Of a stretch of DNA of 64,000 bases, positions 36,101 through 44,739 are shown in pieces. Origin of the DNA: Taudactylus pleione (Eukaryota; Chordata; Amphibia; Anura; Myobatrachidae); the NCBI GenBank assembly GCA_031769625.1, contig JAUIMM010000001.1, forward strand, positions 1,364,001 to 1,428,000, written 5' to 3'. Numbering within the stretch: position 1 is the first letter of the stretch; each line of letters begins with the position of its first letter. Under the pieces are notes generated by a model. It had not been told where the DNA came from. It saw only the letters and a program-made list of their open reading frames with translations, and ran no database searches. Both the position numbers and the translations under genes were made by a program.

Positions 36101-38323
36101 GAATGAAGCAATCTGTCCTCATCGTGTCAGACACCCAGGGGTATATTTACTAAAGTGAGAGTTTTTAGAAGTGGAGATGTTGCCCATAGCAACCAATCAG
36201 ATTCTACTTAACATGTAACTAGCACCTTCTAGAAGATAATAACTAGAATCTGATTGGTTGCTATGGGCAACATCTCCACTTCTAAAAACTCTCACTTTAG
36301 TAAATTTACCCCCCAATGTCTGAGCTGGAAGTATCTATACAACTCTGTAACTGGGAGCTTAGATTGGTCACATGGAAGTTAGTAGGATGTGGGAGAGTGA
36401 CCGGCTCTCCCAGCTGTGCAGGGGACTCCCTAATATTGAGTTTCCAGGATGTTTCGGGTGACTTTGGAAAATATGTTAAATTGGTTCATGATCAAGTTGC
36501 TCTAAAATGGATCTAATAAGCTTTAGCCTCCTACAGTCACACCACACACCGTGGGCACATATATGTGACTTTAAATGCACTCGCCTACTGCATGTTATCA
36601 TAATATAAAACATGTATGTCAGGGCTGGAACTGCATCATTTTTACTGACAACCTCCATAAGTTTTACTGAAATTCATATTTATGTGTGGCCCTTTTCTTG
36701 TTACAACAACCTTAGGCTACCGGGACATTGTAGGATGCATAAACGTATCAGTAACAGTGTTGTGTCTCTTTCTGATTGCAGAGTCACCGGCAGAGTCACC
36801 AATGCCATCTACAAGCAGCGCATGTGAACCACCTGCCATAACACCGGCAGAGTCACCAATGCCATCTACAAGCAGCGCATGTGAACCACCTGCCATAACA
36901 CCAGCAGACGAGACCTGTGCCCCCGTTAGAGGATACAAAATTGTAACAACAAGGAGATGCAGGAGATCTCCCTACCAGCTCCGGAACCCCCGGCAGTAAC
37001 ATCAGCAGGGAGATAAGGTATAACACATCAACAATGTATAGGAGGACAGGGACAAGGTCTACACCAGATGGTTACCATGCAATAGGTCACTAGGGACAAA
37101 AGGTCAACAGGTACAATATGTCAATAGCATACAAGGTCGACAGGGTTTAAAAGGTCGCCAGGTTCAAACAGTTGACACACATGGTCAACATTTTTTTTTT
37201 TACTTTAACCCTTATGTGCGGTCACTAGGCGTTGGCCATACTATAGCACAGAGCCATCCTTCCAGTGGAAGTGTCATTGTCATGTAGACTGACCTCCGCG
37301 CTCGCATACAGCATGCAGACGCAGATGGGGGGCCAGTGTTAGACGTAGCATTTGCAGCCACCATGGGGTGGGTGTAAGTCCTGATACTAATGATGATGGC
37401 TATGGATGGAAATACAGTGGGCGGCCCTGTTTTCCACATGCAGACACACGGATGTTCAGCATAAACAGGCAGAGGCTTGCATTAGCAGAATGAATTAGGC
37501 AAACCGCCATGGCCGGATGGCAGAATCAGGACCTATGTGCCTGGCCAGCCTGGGCTTTGTAGTGTAACTCCCTCTTCAGTGTCCATTGGCTCAAGTAGGT
37601 TCCATCAATCGCAACAGGTGTGTTTCTTTTTACTTCCCTGACAGAGAGGTGACGATCACCCAGCCCCAGGCGCTATAATCACACAGTTATAGTATTAAAA
37701 AACAGTTTTATTAGACTGGAGCATTTCTAGTCCATATAACCAGGGGCTGGCTGGCAACTTTCAGCCTGGGGGGCAGATGCAAGCAAGTGTCCAGGCTTTT
37801 CTACCAGTGCATGCATCTGGAATAATGGTCTGTAAGTGTGGTTTGCCTAATATGGGTGTGGTTTGCCTAATGTGGGTGCAGTTTGCCTAATGTGGGTGCG
37901 GTTTGCCTAATGTGGGTGTGGTTTGCCTAATGTGGGAGCGGTTTGCCTAATGTGGGTGCAGTTTGCCTAATGTGGGTGCAGTTTGCCTAATGTAGGTGTG
38001 GTTTAAAAAGTTATTGAAATCAGTGAAAAATTGTTATGACAACGGACTATAAATAAATACATCATATACCAGCCTCATTTTACTAAGCTGAACTATTCTA
38101 GTGACCAACACACAATACAGGGAGCACTCTAGTGACCGATACACAATACAAGGAACACTCTAGTGATCGATAAACAATGCAGGAACTATTCTAATACAAA
38201 GCAGGGACCATTCTACTGCATATGTAAAAAATACTAATCTCTTTTTCCTCCACTAGGGGGCACAGGGATGAGACACACATCAGGAGCCGCAAGCCGCAGC
38301 CGGTGCTCATCGGGGGAAGCAAG
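24150..38323 (+). CDS. phf7: PHF7-like PHD/RING protein, exons 1-11
   Basis: Coding exons: 24150-24163, 26264-26325, 27670-27767, 28425-28526, 29996-30120, 30480-30639, 31526-31632, 34804-34920, 35498-35634, 36782-36995, 38257-38323. All introns are GT-AG and all junctions keep phase, giving 401 codons. The product starts with a basic KRKRK stretch. It then has an extended PHD (C27, C30, H140 and others, about 27-140), a RING-like finger (C155, C158, C173, H178, H182, C185, C200, C203) and a third PHD finger (about 244-296, ending WACADC). Family knowledge: PHF7 is a nuclear histone reader and ubiquitin ligase linked to the male germ line. Length fits PHF7. G2E3, the relative, has a HECT domain not seen here. 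The C-terminal ending is unresolved (see 44740). Confidence 0.88.
24164..26263 (+). other. Intron 1 with palindromic element
   Basis: 2.1 kb. Apart from the inverted-repeat element at 24977-25240 it is unassigned AT-rich sequence. Short open frames have no support. Confidence 0.6.
24977..25240. mobile_element. MITE-like inverted repeat in intron 1
   Basis: Left arm AGGTAATATGTAGGAGAGGG, then GACCCCAGACCATGAGTG. The right arm returns as CACTCATGGTCTGGGATC and CTCCTATATACTACCT. Arms are about 75 bp with several mismatches, around a loop of about 110 bp. No coding capacity. Confidence 0.75.
26264..26325 (+). CDS. phf7: PHF7-like exon 2
   Basis: The acceptor TTTGTTTAG precedes it and the donor GTAAGAG follows. 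It codes a basic stretch (KRKRKTNRDP) and a Ser/Ala/Pro linker, consistent with a nuclear localisation signal before the first zinc finger. It ends with one base of a Glu codon completed by exon 3. Confidence 0.8.
26816..27115. repeat. Dispersed CTCCCG repeat, third member, intron 2
   Basis: CATGCCTACTCTCCCGGAGC through CATGATGGCCTTGCCCCCTG and GGGGCCACGATGAG. Same family as 10950-11250 and 11371-11620. Its presence in an intron and in intergenic DNA shows it is interspersed. The 103-105 codon open frames across it are chance frames. Confidence 0.7.
27670..27767 (+). CDS. phf7: PHF7-like exon 3, extended PHD part 1
   Basis: The acceptor CTTCCACAG precedes it and the donor GTATAT follows (weaker than consensus). 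It codes ECVFCGRAEN through HHYCL, the C2HC part of the extended PHD finger, with the first zinc ligands C27 and C30 and the His/Cys pair near residues 54-57. Confidence 0.9.
27812..28170. repeat. Dispersed repeat (GGGACTGGCCCACAGG family), intron 3
   Basis: Starts GGTGGGACTGGCCCACAGG and ends TTTATGCCCCAGTATGACAC. These ends match, inverted, the repeat at 4575-4950. The interior holds two tandem units around TTGGATGACCACACC (28069-28110). Confidence 0.68.
28425..28526 (+). CDS. phf7: PHF7-like exon 4, extended PHD part 2
   Basis: 34 codons, phase 0 at both ends. It codes LLSTGMLQRG, then GFYGFL, then an Arg/Ala-rich helix, the conserved linker between the pre-PHD and PHD halves in the PHF7/G2E3/PHF6 type of extended PHD. 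Confidence 0.9.
28672..29038. mobile_element. MITE with GGTACACACT ends, intron 4
   Basis: The left end AAGTTGGGTACACACTAGG and right end AGTGTGTACCTGGCTT are inverted, flanked by TA on both sides, with CG-rich interior hairpins. A second partial end (GTCTAGTGTGTACCCAGC, 28651-28668) sits immediately upstream, so one copy may have landed beside another. Confidence 0.75.
29265..29756. repeat. 27-bp minisatellite in intron 4
   Basis: About 17-18 units near CCTAAACCTGTCCCTCCCTC plus CCCGCAG. The unit is a multiple of three, so it gives spurious open frames on both strands. The array is framed by inverted GGATGCC-rich segments (29168-29260 and 29800-29900), which look like the two ends of one element with the array inside. 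Confidence 0.93.
29996..30120 (+). CDS. phf7: PHF7-like exon 5, extended PHD part 3
   Basis: Codes TCTVCKEPGASIHC, then CTENVHFPCGQEKG, with C-x2-C, C-x4-C and H-x2-C ligand spacing of the atypical PHD. The acceptor TTTGCAG and donor GTGAGT are strong. It ends with two bases of a Pro codon completed by exon 6. Confidence 0.92.
30480..30639 (+). CDS. phf7: PHF7-like exon 6, end of extended PHD and start of RING-like finger
   Basis: Codes SFCTKHRP (last ligands C137 and H140 of the first finger), a short linker, then CTICLEDL and CPCCKHTWLHRTCVQ, the first half of the RING-like/PHD2 module that supplies E3 activity in PHF7. The donor GTAAGT is strong. Confidence 0.92.
30640..31525 (+). other. 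Intron 6
   Basis: 30756-31030 is a purine-rich degenerate segment that looks like an old interspersed repeat (GCCTGATTGGAGAGGACC). 31250-31480 includes GGTCGATGTTTCCACCGC and TTTTTCAAGACACCACC, typical of a dispersed repeat end. No gene. Confidence 0.45.
31526..31632 (+). CDS. phf7: PHF7-like exon 7, end of RING-like finger
   Basis: Codes YYLKCPICQN (last zinc pair C200 and C203) followed by MVRMGIYIPHR, a segment strongly conserved in PHF7 and G2E3. It is split from exon 8 in the Arg codon. Confidence 0.9.
32088..32608. repeat. 34-bp tandem array in intron 7
   Basis: About 15 units of ACTAATGTAATGCTATAAGC plus AACATGTGCCCAAT, very homogeneous, with only scattered single-base variants. Homogeneity points to recent expansion. 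Confidence 0.95.
32807..33394. repeat. 29-bp tandem array in intron 7
   Basis: About 20 units of GTAACACCACAGTGTAGGTA plus ACACTCGCA. Because 29 is not a multiple of three, a frame passes through all three phases of the unit. None has a stop on the minus strand, so a 257-codon open frame appears there that is not a gene. Variants (TTG for TCG, TAGC for TAAC) recur along the array. Confidence 0.95.
33406..34100. repeat. Dispersed repeat segments in intron 7
   Basis: 33406-33600 is non-coding repeat-like sequence. 33720-33850 (CCACTGCGCAGTAGGAAAAT, CAGTAGACTCTGGCACAGAC) is related to 6395-6545. Overlapping open frames lack domains. Confidence 0.45.
34804..34920 (+). CDS. phf7: PHF7-like exon 8, start of third finger
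   Basis: After the Arg split codon it codes DAAWEREDNAYRELL and QRCDVEPCLC, the family's hallmark Asp-Ala-Ala-Trp-Glu block and the first ligands of the C-terminal PHD. The donor is AGG|GTAAAT. An earlier GTGAGA at about 34908 would break the phase with exon 9. An overlapping longer open frame in another phase (34419-35108) is a shadow. Confidence 0.88.
35498..35634 (+). CDS. phf7: PHF7-like exon 9, end of third finger
   Basis: Codes DWCIIRCQCCGASGTHLTC and WACADC, completing the C-terminal PHD, then an acidic end (ERPEDEE). The donor GTGAGT is strong. The acceptor CCCTTTCAG follows a good pyrimidine tract. Confidence 0.92.
36138..36313. mobile_element. Near-perfect palindromic MITE in intron 9
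   Basis: GGGGTATATTTACTAAAGTG at the left and CACTTTAGTAAATTTACCCC at the right. Arms of about 75 bp include TTGCCCATAGCAACCAATCA and its reverse complement, with a small loop. The arms are so similar that the insertion must be young, or kept similar by gene conversion. Confidence 0.88.
36782..36995 (+). CDS. phf7: PHF7-like exon 10 with 57-bp internal duplication
   Basis: Codes two identical 19-residue units (ESPMPSTSSACEPPAITPA type, 36787-36843 and 36844-36900), then RGYKIVTTRRCRRSPYQLR, a basic segment. The donor is CGGCA|GTAACA. If it is not used, an in-frame TAA (36997-36999) ends the protein at 380 residues, so an alternative short isoform is possible. Confidence 0.78.
36787..36900 (+). 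repeat. 57-bp exact tandem duplication in exon 10
   Basis: Two adjacent copies of a 57-bp unit with no substitutions that I can see, in frame, adding one 19-residue Ser/Pro/Thr-rich unit. Lack of divergence points to a recent event. Confidence 0.92.
37017..37840 (+). other. Intron 10, 5' part
   Basis: Contains short AGGTC-type direct repeats (ACAAGGTC, AAAAGGTC, 37050-37160) and a T(12) run. No gene seen. Confidence 0.45.
37841..38004. repeat. 20-bp tandem array in intron 10
   Basis: Eight units of GTTTGCCTAATGTGGGTGCA-type sequence at exact 20-bp spacing, with variation in the last three bases. Confidence 0.92.
38257..38323 (+). CDS. phf7: PHF7-like exon 11
   Basis: In phase with exon 10 it codes RDETHIRSRKPQPVLIGGSK, followed by the donor GTAAGC. 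Two acceptors work in phase: CACTAG before GGGG (38257) or GGCACAG before GGATG (38266). They differ by three residues. The 5' part of this intron holds a 20-bp tandem array. Confidence 0.72.
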
Positions 38324-39367
38324 GTAAGCAGGTATGCTGGGAGTTGTGGGTTAGCAGCTTTCACCACCAGAACAGGAGACCTCTGGCACCTCTATGGGTG
38401 CTGGCAGTGTGGGCTCCCAGTCTAACCACACTCACCACTAGACCACCATGGATTTTTATATGGAGCAGGGGCTGCTTCATAGCAGTGGCGGCCATGTTCC
38501 CTGAGAGTTATATTTAGAAAAGGGATAAGGAGTTGTTGGTGGTGGGCGCACAAATAGAAATAAATATTAAATAAAATATAACTTTTATTGGTTAATACCT
38601 AAAATAGATGTACCCTATTGGAAAGGGAATAAACAGTGAAATATAAGGATTAAAATTGATATCAAACAAAACACACATATACATAAAAAGGAAGGCAGAT
38701 CCACTGATGTATTGTTGCGCGGGGTGTAACTACACCCAAATGACTATAAATGTTAATAAATCAATTAATCATATATATATATCAAGATTACAAATTGTTC
38801 CTATCTATTATAGATGCTATGTATACCAGCGGCATGAGTAAATATTGCATCCAATATAATAGTATTGACACACCAAATTTATTAGAGGGGGAAATTCATA
38901 TATAAATCCCCTGTTAGTTGTAAGTAGGGACTCTTTATAATGGTGGTTTGTCAGCCTTAACACCGGGTTATCACTGTGTTATTATACTGATCTATTATCA
39001 AATGGGTAGTAGCAATCTCATTGTAACACACTCATGTAATACACTGAGGTTCATTGTGTGGGGGAATATATAGGAGCAGAATATTAATTTATAACCACAA
39101 TTCCCCAAATGATTATCTTTAATATGGAATGCATATCCTTGTTGGATTAGTGTGACAGCACGTTTATCATGCTACTAACTTAATTGTTGTAGTGGGCCAG
39201 TTGTTACCAGTTCACAACAGTAGCAGCAGATTGCTACTATCAGTTACACTATATGCAAGTGAAAAGTGATTCAGGTTTTATAAGTATCACGCTGTGTGTC
39301 ATAAATCTGCTTAGGGTACACAACAGCTCCCAACATAGCAGTCTCAACTTATCAATTCTATTACTTA

Positions 39368-39767
39368 TGCTGGGCATACACGGCAAGATAAAATGTCTGT
39401 CAGACCTACAGACATTTTATCTGGCTGGCTGCCAGCCGCAGATATCCGCGGCATACACTGTGAGAGAAATCTCACAGTGTATAGCCCGACATCCGCGCTC
39501 CGCCCCCGGGGGAGGAGACATTTCCCTGTTCCTTCCGTAGTAAGGAACACAGGAAATGTCCATCTGTCGGCTGCGCTGGGCATACACTGCCCAATGTGGC
39601 CGACAGTTACCGGGTAAACATCGCATCGGACGGGCATGCTGGACAATCCAGCATGCCCGACCGAGCAATATTTAACCCTCAGTCACCACCCCCCACGCTA
39701 CAATTATCGCGGCGATCCGCCGATATCGGGCAGAACGTCCCGATAATTGCAGCGTGTATGGCCAGCA
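39368..39767. mobile_element. MITE (TTA TSD) nested in the foldback spacer
   Basis: The ends TGCTGGGCATACACGG and CGTGTATGGCCAGCA are inverted, flanked by TTA (39365-39367 and 39768-39770), as in PIF/Harbinger elements. The interior has strong hairpins (ATAAAATGTCTGTCAGAC and on). It lies inside the foldback spacer, so it inserted later. Confidence 0.82.
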
Positions 39768-40289
39768 TTAGAGACCGAATGACATACTAATCTGCAACAA
39801 TCTATTTTATGCATTTAGTATCAATTTGTTAGAGTCTGACACAGTGCATACTGTCATTATCTTCAGTGTTACACTGTGTGAGGTCCAAATGTTCAGGGCA
39901 CACAACACATTGTGGTATATTGATGTCAGCTTTTTAGCTTTAATAACACAGCTGACCATATATTGCTCTATAACAATGTGTCCTATTCTGCAGAATCAGC
40001 CTGTTGGCAATTATCGGCTATGCAGAATATTATCCTGAGGTAGTTGGACCTAATACATGCTGCTACATAGCATCTTTCAGTCAAAAAGGTGTAGACATAT
40101 TATCCCTTTCAACAAACAACAAACAACATGGAGCTGCCAGTGACGCCGACGCGCGCGTTTCACTATAAGCAGCTTTTTCAAAGCTGTACCCGATTGTTCA
40201 GCTCGACCAGCTATTTATTCTAGTTTGAAACTCCAATCATGTTGGTATCCCATGTCACATGGTATCCCCATCCAATAGGGGATAGCCCT

Positions 40290-40795
40290 CATCAGTAGTC
40301 ACATGTATTATCACATGATTCATGCAGTGAGTCATAGAAACTACTGCCGATCATGTGATCGGAATTACGGCCAATAGGAAAGGGGGTGTGTTCATTCATC
40401 TGTGTTGTAAACACATTACTAAAATGAGCCGTCCGTCTAGTAACTGGGAGGTAAACAGTGATGTTCGATTTAAAACTTATTAGTGTCAATAGAAAAACGA
40501 GTCATAGACATATTACTGCCAATCATATAAACATATTGCTGAAACGAGCAGTCCATAAGGTAACTGGTAAGTGGACATTGATAATCAATTAAAACCTCTA
40601 AATATCAATAAAGAGGTGAGTCATAAACATTGCTGCCGATCGTATGATGGAAATACCAGCCAATAGGAAAGGGGGTATGTTCATTCATCTGTTTTATAAA
40701 TAGATTGCTAAAACGAGTCATTCGTTTAATAATTAGTAAGTGGGCAATAATTTTCAGTTTAAAACCCATAAATATCATTAGGGATCTATATATTT
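40290..40795. repeat. Degenerate tandem repeat of about 155 bp in the foldback spacer
   Basis: Three diverged units share GCCAATAGGAAAGGGGGT, TTCATTCATCTGT, AAAACGAGTC-like and TTTAAAAC motifs. The middle unit lacks part of the sequence. Not coding. Confidence 0.7.
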
Positions 40796-42305
40796 ATGAT
40801 TGAAAAAGCACAAAATATAAACATAACATTAAAAATAGGAGAATTTATTTATTGGTGTGTTGCAAGTGATCAATGTGATACTTATATGATTCCCTTGATA
40901 AATATAAACAAGAAGAAGGGATAAATAAGTGGGATGTAAATAAAATTATCATATTATGGATGTGTTGATAAAAGTGCAAGCTTGAGTGAGGTAGTCATTA
41001 GTGAGGAAAAATAGTGACAAAATGATAAAAAATAATTGTGAAAAGAAAAAAAGGAGGGGAAATGTAAAAAAAATAAATAAATTATATGTGATACAGAGAC
41101 TGCTTTATTTCTTGAATCAATTACTCAATTGTATAGTAGTATACAATTAAATTCTATCCATATAGACTCAATGGTGCTTGTTAAATGCATCATAATAAAT
41201 CATTGCTGTACAATCAATGTTTACATACTATCTCATTGAATTGTGTTCATACCATATGATATTATGGGTGATAGTTCATAATGAGCCACTTCTAATGTTA
41301 GCAATGTCCCCAATCTCCTATATTATAGGGATGGTATCCATGATCTTTAAGAATTGAAGGGAGTCATTCACATAATATTATAGGTGGTAAAGCAGGAATA
41401 ACCACTTCCTTCTTAATGGTAATGATGTCCCTAATTCACCATGTTGGAAAGATAATATATAAATGGTTTTAAAAAATGAAAGAAATGGGGCATAGCTGTT
41501 TGCTTCATTTAGCCCTCCCGGGTACAAGCTGTTCATTAGGAAGATCATTTTAGTTTCCCATTTCAACAACTCACGATCCAAGTCTCCTCCTCTATTAATA
41601 TTCTGCTCCTATATATTCCCCCACACAATGAACCTCAGTGTATTACATGAGTGTGTTACAATGAGATTGATACTACCCATTTGATAATAGATCAGTATAA
41701 GAACACAGTGATAACCCGGTGTTAAGGCTGATAAACCACCATTATAAAGAATTCCCTACTTACAACTAACAGGGGATTTATATATGAATTTCCCCCTCTA
41801 ATAAATTTGGTGTGTCAATACTATTATATTGGATGCAATATTTACTCATGCCGCTGGTATACATAGCATCTATAATAGATAGGAACAATTTGTAATCTTG
41901 ACATATATATATGATTAATTGATTTATTAACCTTTATAGTCATTTAGGTGTAGTTACACCCCACGCAAAAATACATCAGTGGATCTGCCTCCATTTTTAT
42001 GTATATGTGTGTTTTGTTTGATATCAATTTTAATCCTTATATTTCACTGTTTATTCCCTTTCTAAAAGGATAGATCTATTTTAGGTATATTTTATTTAAT
42101 ATTTAATTCTATTTATGTGTCCACCACCAACAAGTCCTTATCCCTTTTCTAAATATATGCTCTTACTTAGTTGATTAGGGCTGCACCCCCATCATTTTAT
42201 GAACTATTGAGTTAAGATTATATAGGGGTTCATAACCAATATTAGTAGTGTGCAGATACCTTCCCCTCTTCCTTTTCCCCTTTTTTTTTCATCCCTGAGA
42301 GTTAT

Positions 42306-43144
42306 GCCAGATGGGGGAGGCTGGAGATTCCCTTTTTACTCCTCCCCCACCCCTAGGGGTGTGCTTTCCCTATGCAGCCATTAAGCCCCAAGCAGATCCT
42401 CCCTTCTCTCCTCCCCCTCCTAGACCCTGAGCAGCTATTTTATAACATTGCCTGCCCCAGCATTGGAGAGAGAACCTGGGCTCCTGTCTCCTCTGATAGG
42501 CTGCTCCCACTTATCTCATTGCTCCTTCCTGCTGGTTAGGCTGGATTGTTGAGCTTATTTAGCCCACATTTTTCTGCATTGAGAGGTCGGTGTGCCTGTG
42601 AGTAAGTGTACGTTACTTGTTTGTCTGTACCTGCTGTTACTGGTCACTGAGAAACACCCCTTGCAGGGGCAGCTTGTGTATGTGTGTATATATATATACA
42701 TGGGTCTCGAGAGGCCATCTTCTCCAGCAGCCTACACTATGCTCCTGCAGATAAGAATGGTCATAGTCTACTTTACTCTACAAGGCCTAATTTACCTAAA
42801 TGATACAATAGCTAAGTGACATCAGGAGGTATACTATCAGGCATACCAGCTATGTGTGTTATACATACACTGCATAGCTGACTTTCACACAATATTTTTG
42901 TGGACGGTTACCCTACCAGATATCTCTGGATAAGGTACTTATTTCCAGGTATCCCTGAGGGAGGTCCATACACTTATCCAGGGTATGTCTCGGGTACTCC
43001 ATTTTATGCAGATTGGACTCCTCCCCTTCTAAAGACACTAGTATTAGTGACTGGTCCCCTTTGCAGCACAAGAGCGTTCCCTCCCTTAAGGGGACAGCTT
43101 TGGGATGTCCCACAGTCTCCAATGTCCCCCATGGCATGAAAGAG
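42306..43144. other. Intron 11, unassigned part
   Basis: Pyrimidine-rich stretch, a short TATATATATA tract (about 42688) and open frames of 75-99 codons without domain support. It could contain an old LTR-like or other interspersed fragment. I cannot assign it. Confidence 0.4.
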
Positions 43145-43533
43145 AAAATAGGATTTTTGTTCTTACCTATAAAATCCTTTTCTCTGAGTCCATGTGGGAC
43201 ATGGGGTCGCACGACCTTACTCCACTGGCTGGTTAGGGGTTGGTTCTGGCACCTATTCGGTCAAACGGTTCTACCCCTGCTTGTAACTGGTTCTGTGTGC
43301 CTGGTTCTTTCCTCCTCTCCTCCTACTCTCCCTGTCCTTGGCCTTTTGTTAGTATTAACTGGATGCATGAGGCAGGGGGTGGGGTATAGGGGAGGAGGAG
43401 CCTGTGCTGCTGCTTTAAACTTAACTCTTTGGTGCCCAGGCTCCTCCAGCTCCACCTATACCCAGGGGCTCTAGTGTCCCCCATATGGATTCAGAGAAAA
43501 GGATTTTACAGGTAAGAACAAAAATCCAGTTTT
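43145..43533. mobile_element. Inverted-repeat element with splice-like ends, intron 11
   Basis: Left TAGGATTTTTGTTCTTACC and AAAATCCTTTTCTCTGAGTC; right GATTCAGAGAAAAGGATTTT and GGTAAGAACAAAAATCC. Arms are about 55 bp. The right arm contains TTTTACAGGTAAGAAC, an acceptor-donor juxtaposition. No coding capacity; the 153-codon frame across it is not supported. Confidence 0.8.
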
Positions 43534-44214
43534 AGTACCCACTATGATTTTATGTTGTGATCTAGTACTGGAGATCTTATGGATTCCATTTGCAAGATTG
43601 ATGGGTGGCTGCTATATAGAACCAGTAAGAGATCGGGGCGAGGTGAGCAGTGGGCAGTATGAGGTGACCCGTGTCCCTGTACTAATAGACTAATAATAGC
43701 TAATCGCTAGAATTGTTAGGAGCATAGCTAGTGCCACTAAAAGATACTGATTTTACACTTATTCTAGTGGCCTTAAAGATTCTGCTCTCAGGGTCATATC
43801 ACGTGGAACGTTTATCACCATCCTTCTTCCTGGTTATTGTAGAACCCTCCCACACTACAGAGCCCAATGGACGGACAGTGTTGTCATTCCAGATGTTATC
43901 TGTCATCCTAAATAGGACACAAAATGTAACTCCAACATCATTTCTCTGTAACATCACCTCTGCGAGTGACCTGTTTTACTACAGCTCCGTTCTCCTGCTT
44001 ATGGGTATTTGTGTTACAGAACATTTGCTGTTGGCTCCATGATATCAGTAAGATCTGTAGATACTTGCGAGCGGGTCTGAATCTGGCCCATTGTGCGGAT
44101 ATTAGGTGTGTAATGGATGCAATGTACAGCTCAGTGCAAGTTCACTTTATGTAAAAGGGCTTCTCTGTGTACATTTATTTTCCCAACCCAACCCACTTTC
44201 CAAAATAGCTATAA

Positions 44215-44272
44215 TCGCCTAATAACCATAGTAATCACCTAATAACCATAGTAAGCACCTAATAACCAAAGC
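44215..44272. repeat. Short tandem repeat near the terminal exon
   Basis: Three units of about 23 bp containing CACCTAATAACCATAGTAA. Small and imperfect. Confidence 0.7.
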
Positions 44273-44627
44273 CCACAGCTGACCATTACCGGCTCTGCAG
44301 TACTATATGTCTGTCTCCACTGTGTATACATGTCAGAGACACTTTAAGGCTTGTTTACAATATGTGAGGTTCCTTTGCATTATCTATATGGCACAGTCAT
44401 GGCGCTCTGACCACTTACACCATGACATAACACTGTTAGGTGGGCGCTGTCCCCAGACCTCAGCCTTGTCAGATCATGTCTACGCATCACAGGCTGGGTT
44501 TCAGCAAATCCGTTCTGCCGGCTGCCGGCTGTGGTGTGACATGGTCCTTGTGGTTATACTGGTGCATCATGCGGTACATGGGCAGTTACATGCTGGGTGC
44601 AGAAACCATTCTATAAAGATAAAACAG

Positions 44628-44739
44628 TGGAATTCTCAGAAGCCTGGCTACACATATACAGTAATAAGTGTCTCTATTGGGTGGAAGTGTTTAATGATGA
44701 ACAGTGAGAAATCTGACTACTGTTATGTGTTGTCTGCAG
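44628..44739. repeat. Intron-end segment, direct partner of the post-minisatellite segment
   Basis: Homologous to 47212-47322 (and 2457-2567). It carries the acceptor TGTCTGCAG of the terminal exon candidate, but AATAAG where the downstream partner has AATAAA. Confidence 0.85.

Larger units (their letters stand above)
38512..42291. mobile_element. 3.8-kb foldback element in intron 11
   Basis: Inverted arms of about 580 bp, 38508-39088 and 41594-42163, match over almost their full length with sparse mismatches and small indels. A spacer of 2.5 kb and a 130-bp pyrimidine-rich tail (42164-42291) complete it. TCCCTGAGAGTTAT (14 bp) flanks both sides (38498-38511 and 42292-42305), a clear target-site duplication. 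No transposase, integrase or reverse transcriptase frame was found. A non-autonomous foldback transposon or a Penelope-like remnant are both possible. The class is not established. Confidence 0.82.

Noticed and set aside
24150..38323. Assignment to G2E3 instead of PHF7
   Set aside because: Zinc-finger order fits both, but no HECT domain exon is visible and the length fits PHF7.
43566..43642. Possible extra exon between exons 11 and 12
   Set aside because: Has AG and GTGAGC signals, but reads into a stop in phase 0 and its length (77 bp) does not fix the phase problem.
44307..44739. Upstream part of the long open frame before the terminal exon
   Set aside because: Lies in intron and duplicated intron-end sequence; a good acceptor at 44739 explains the exon start.
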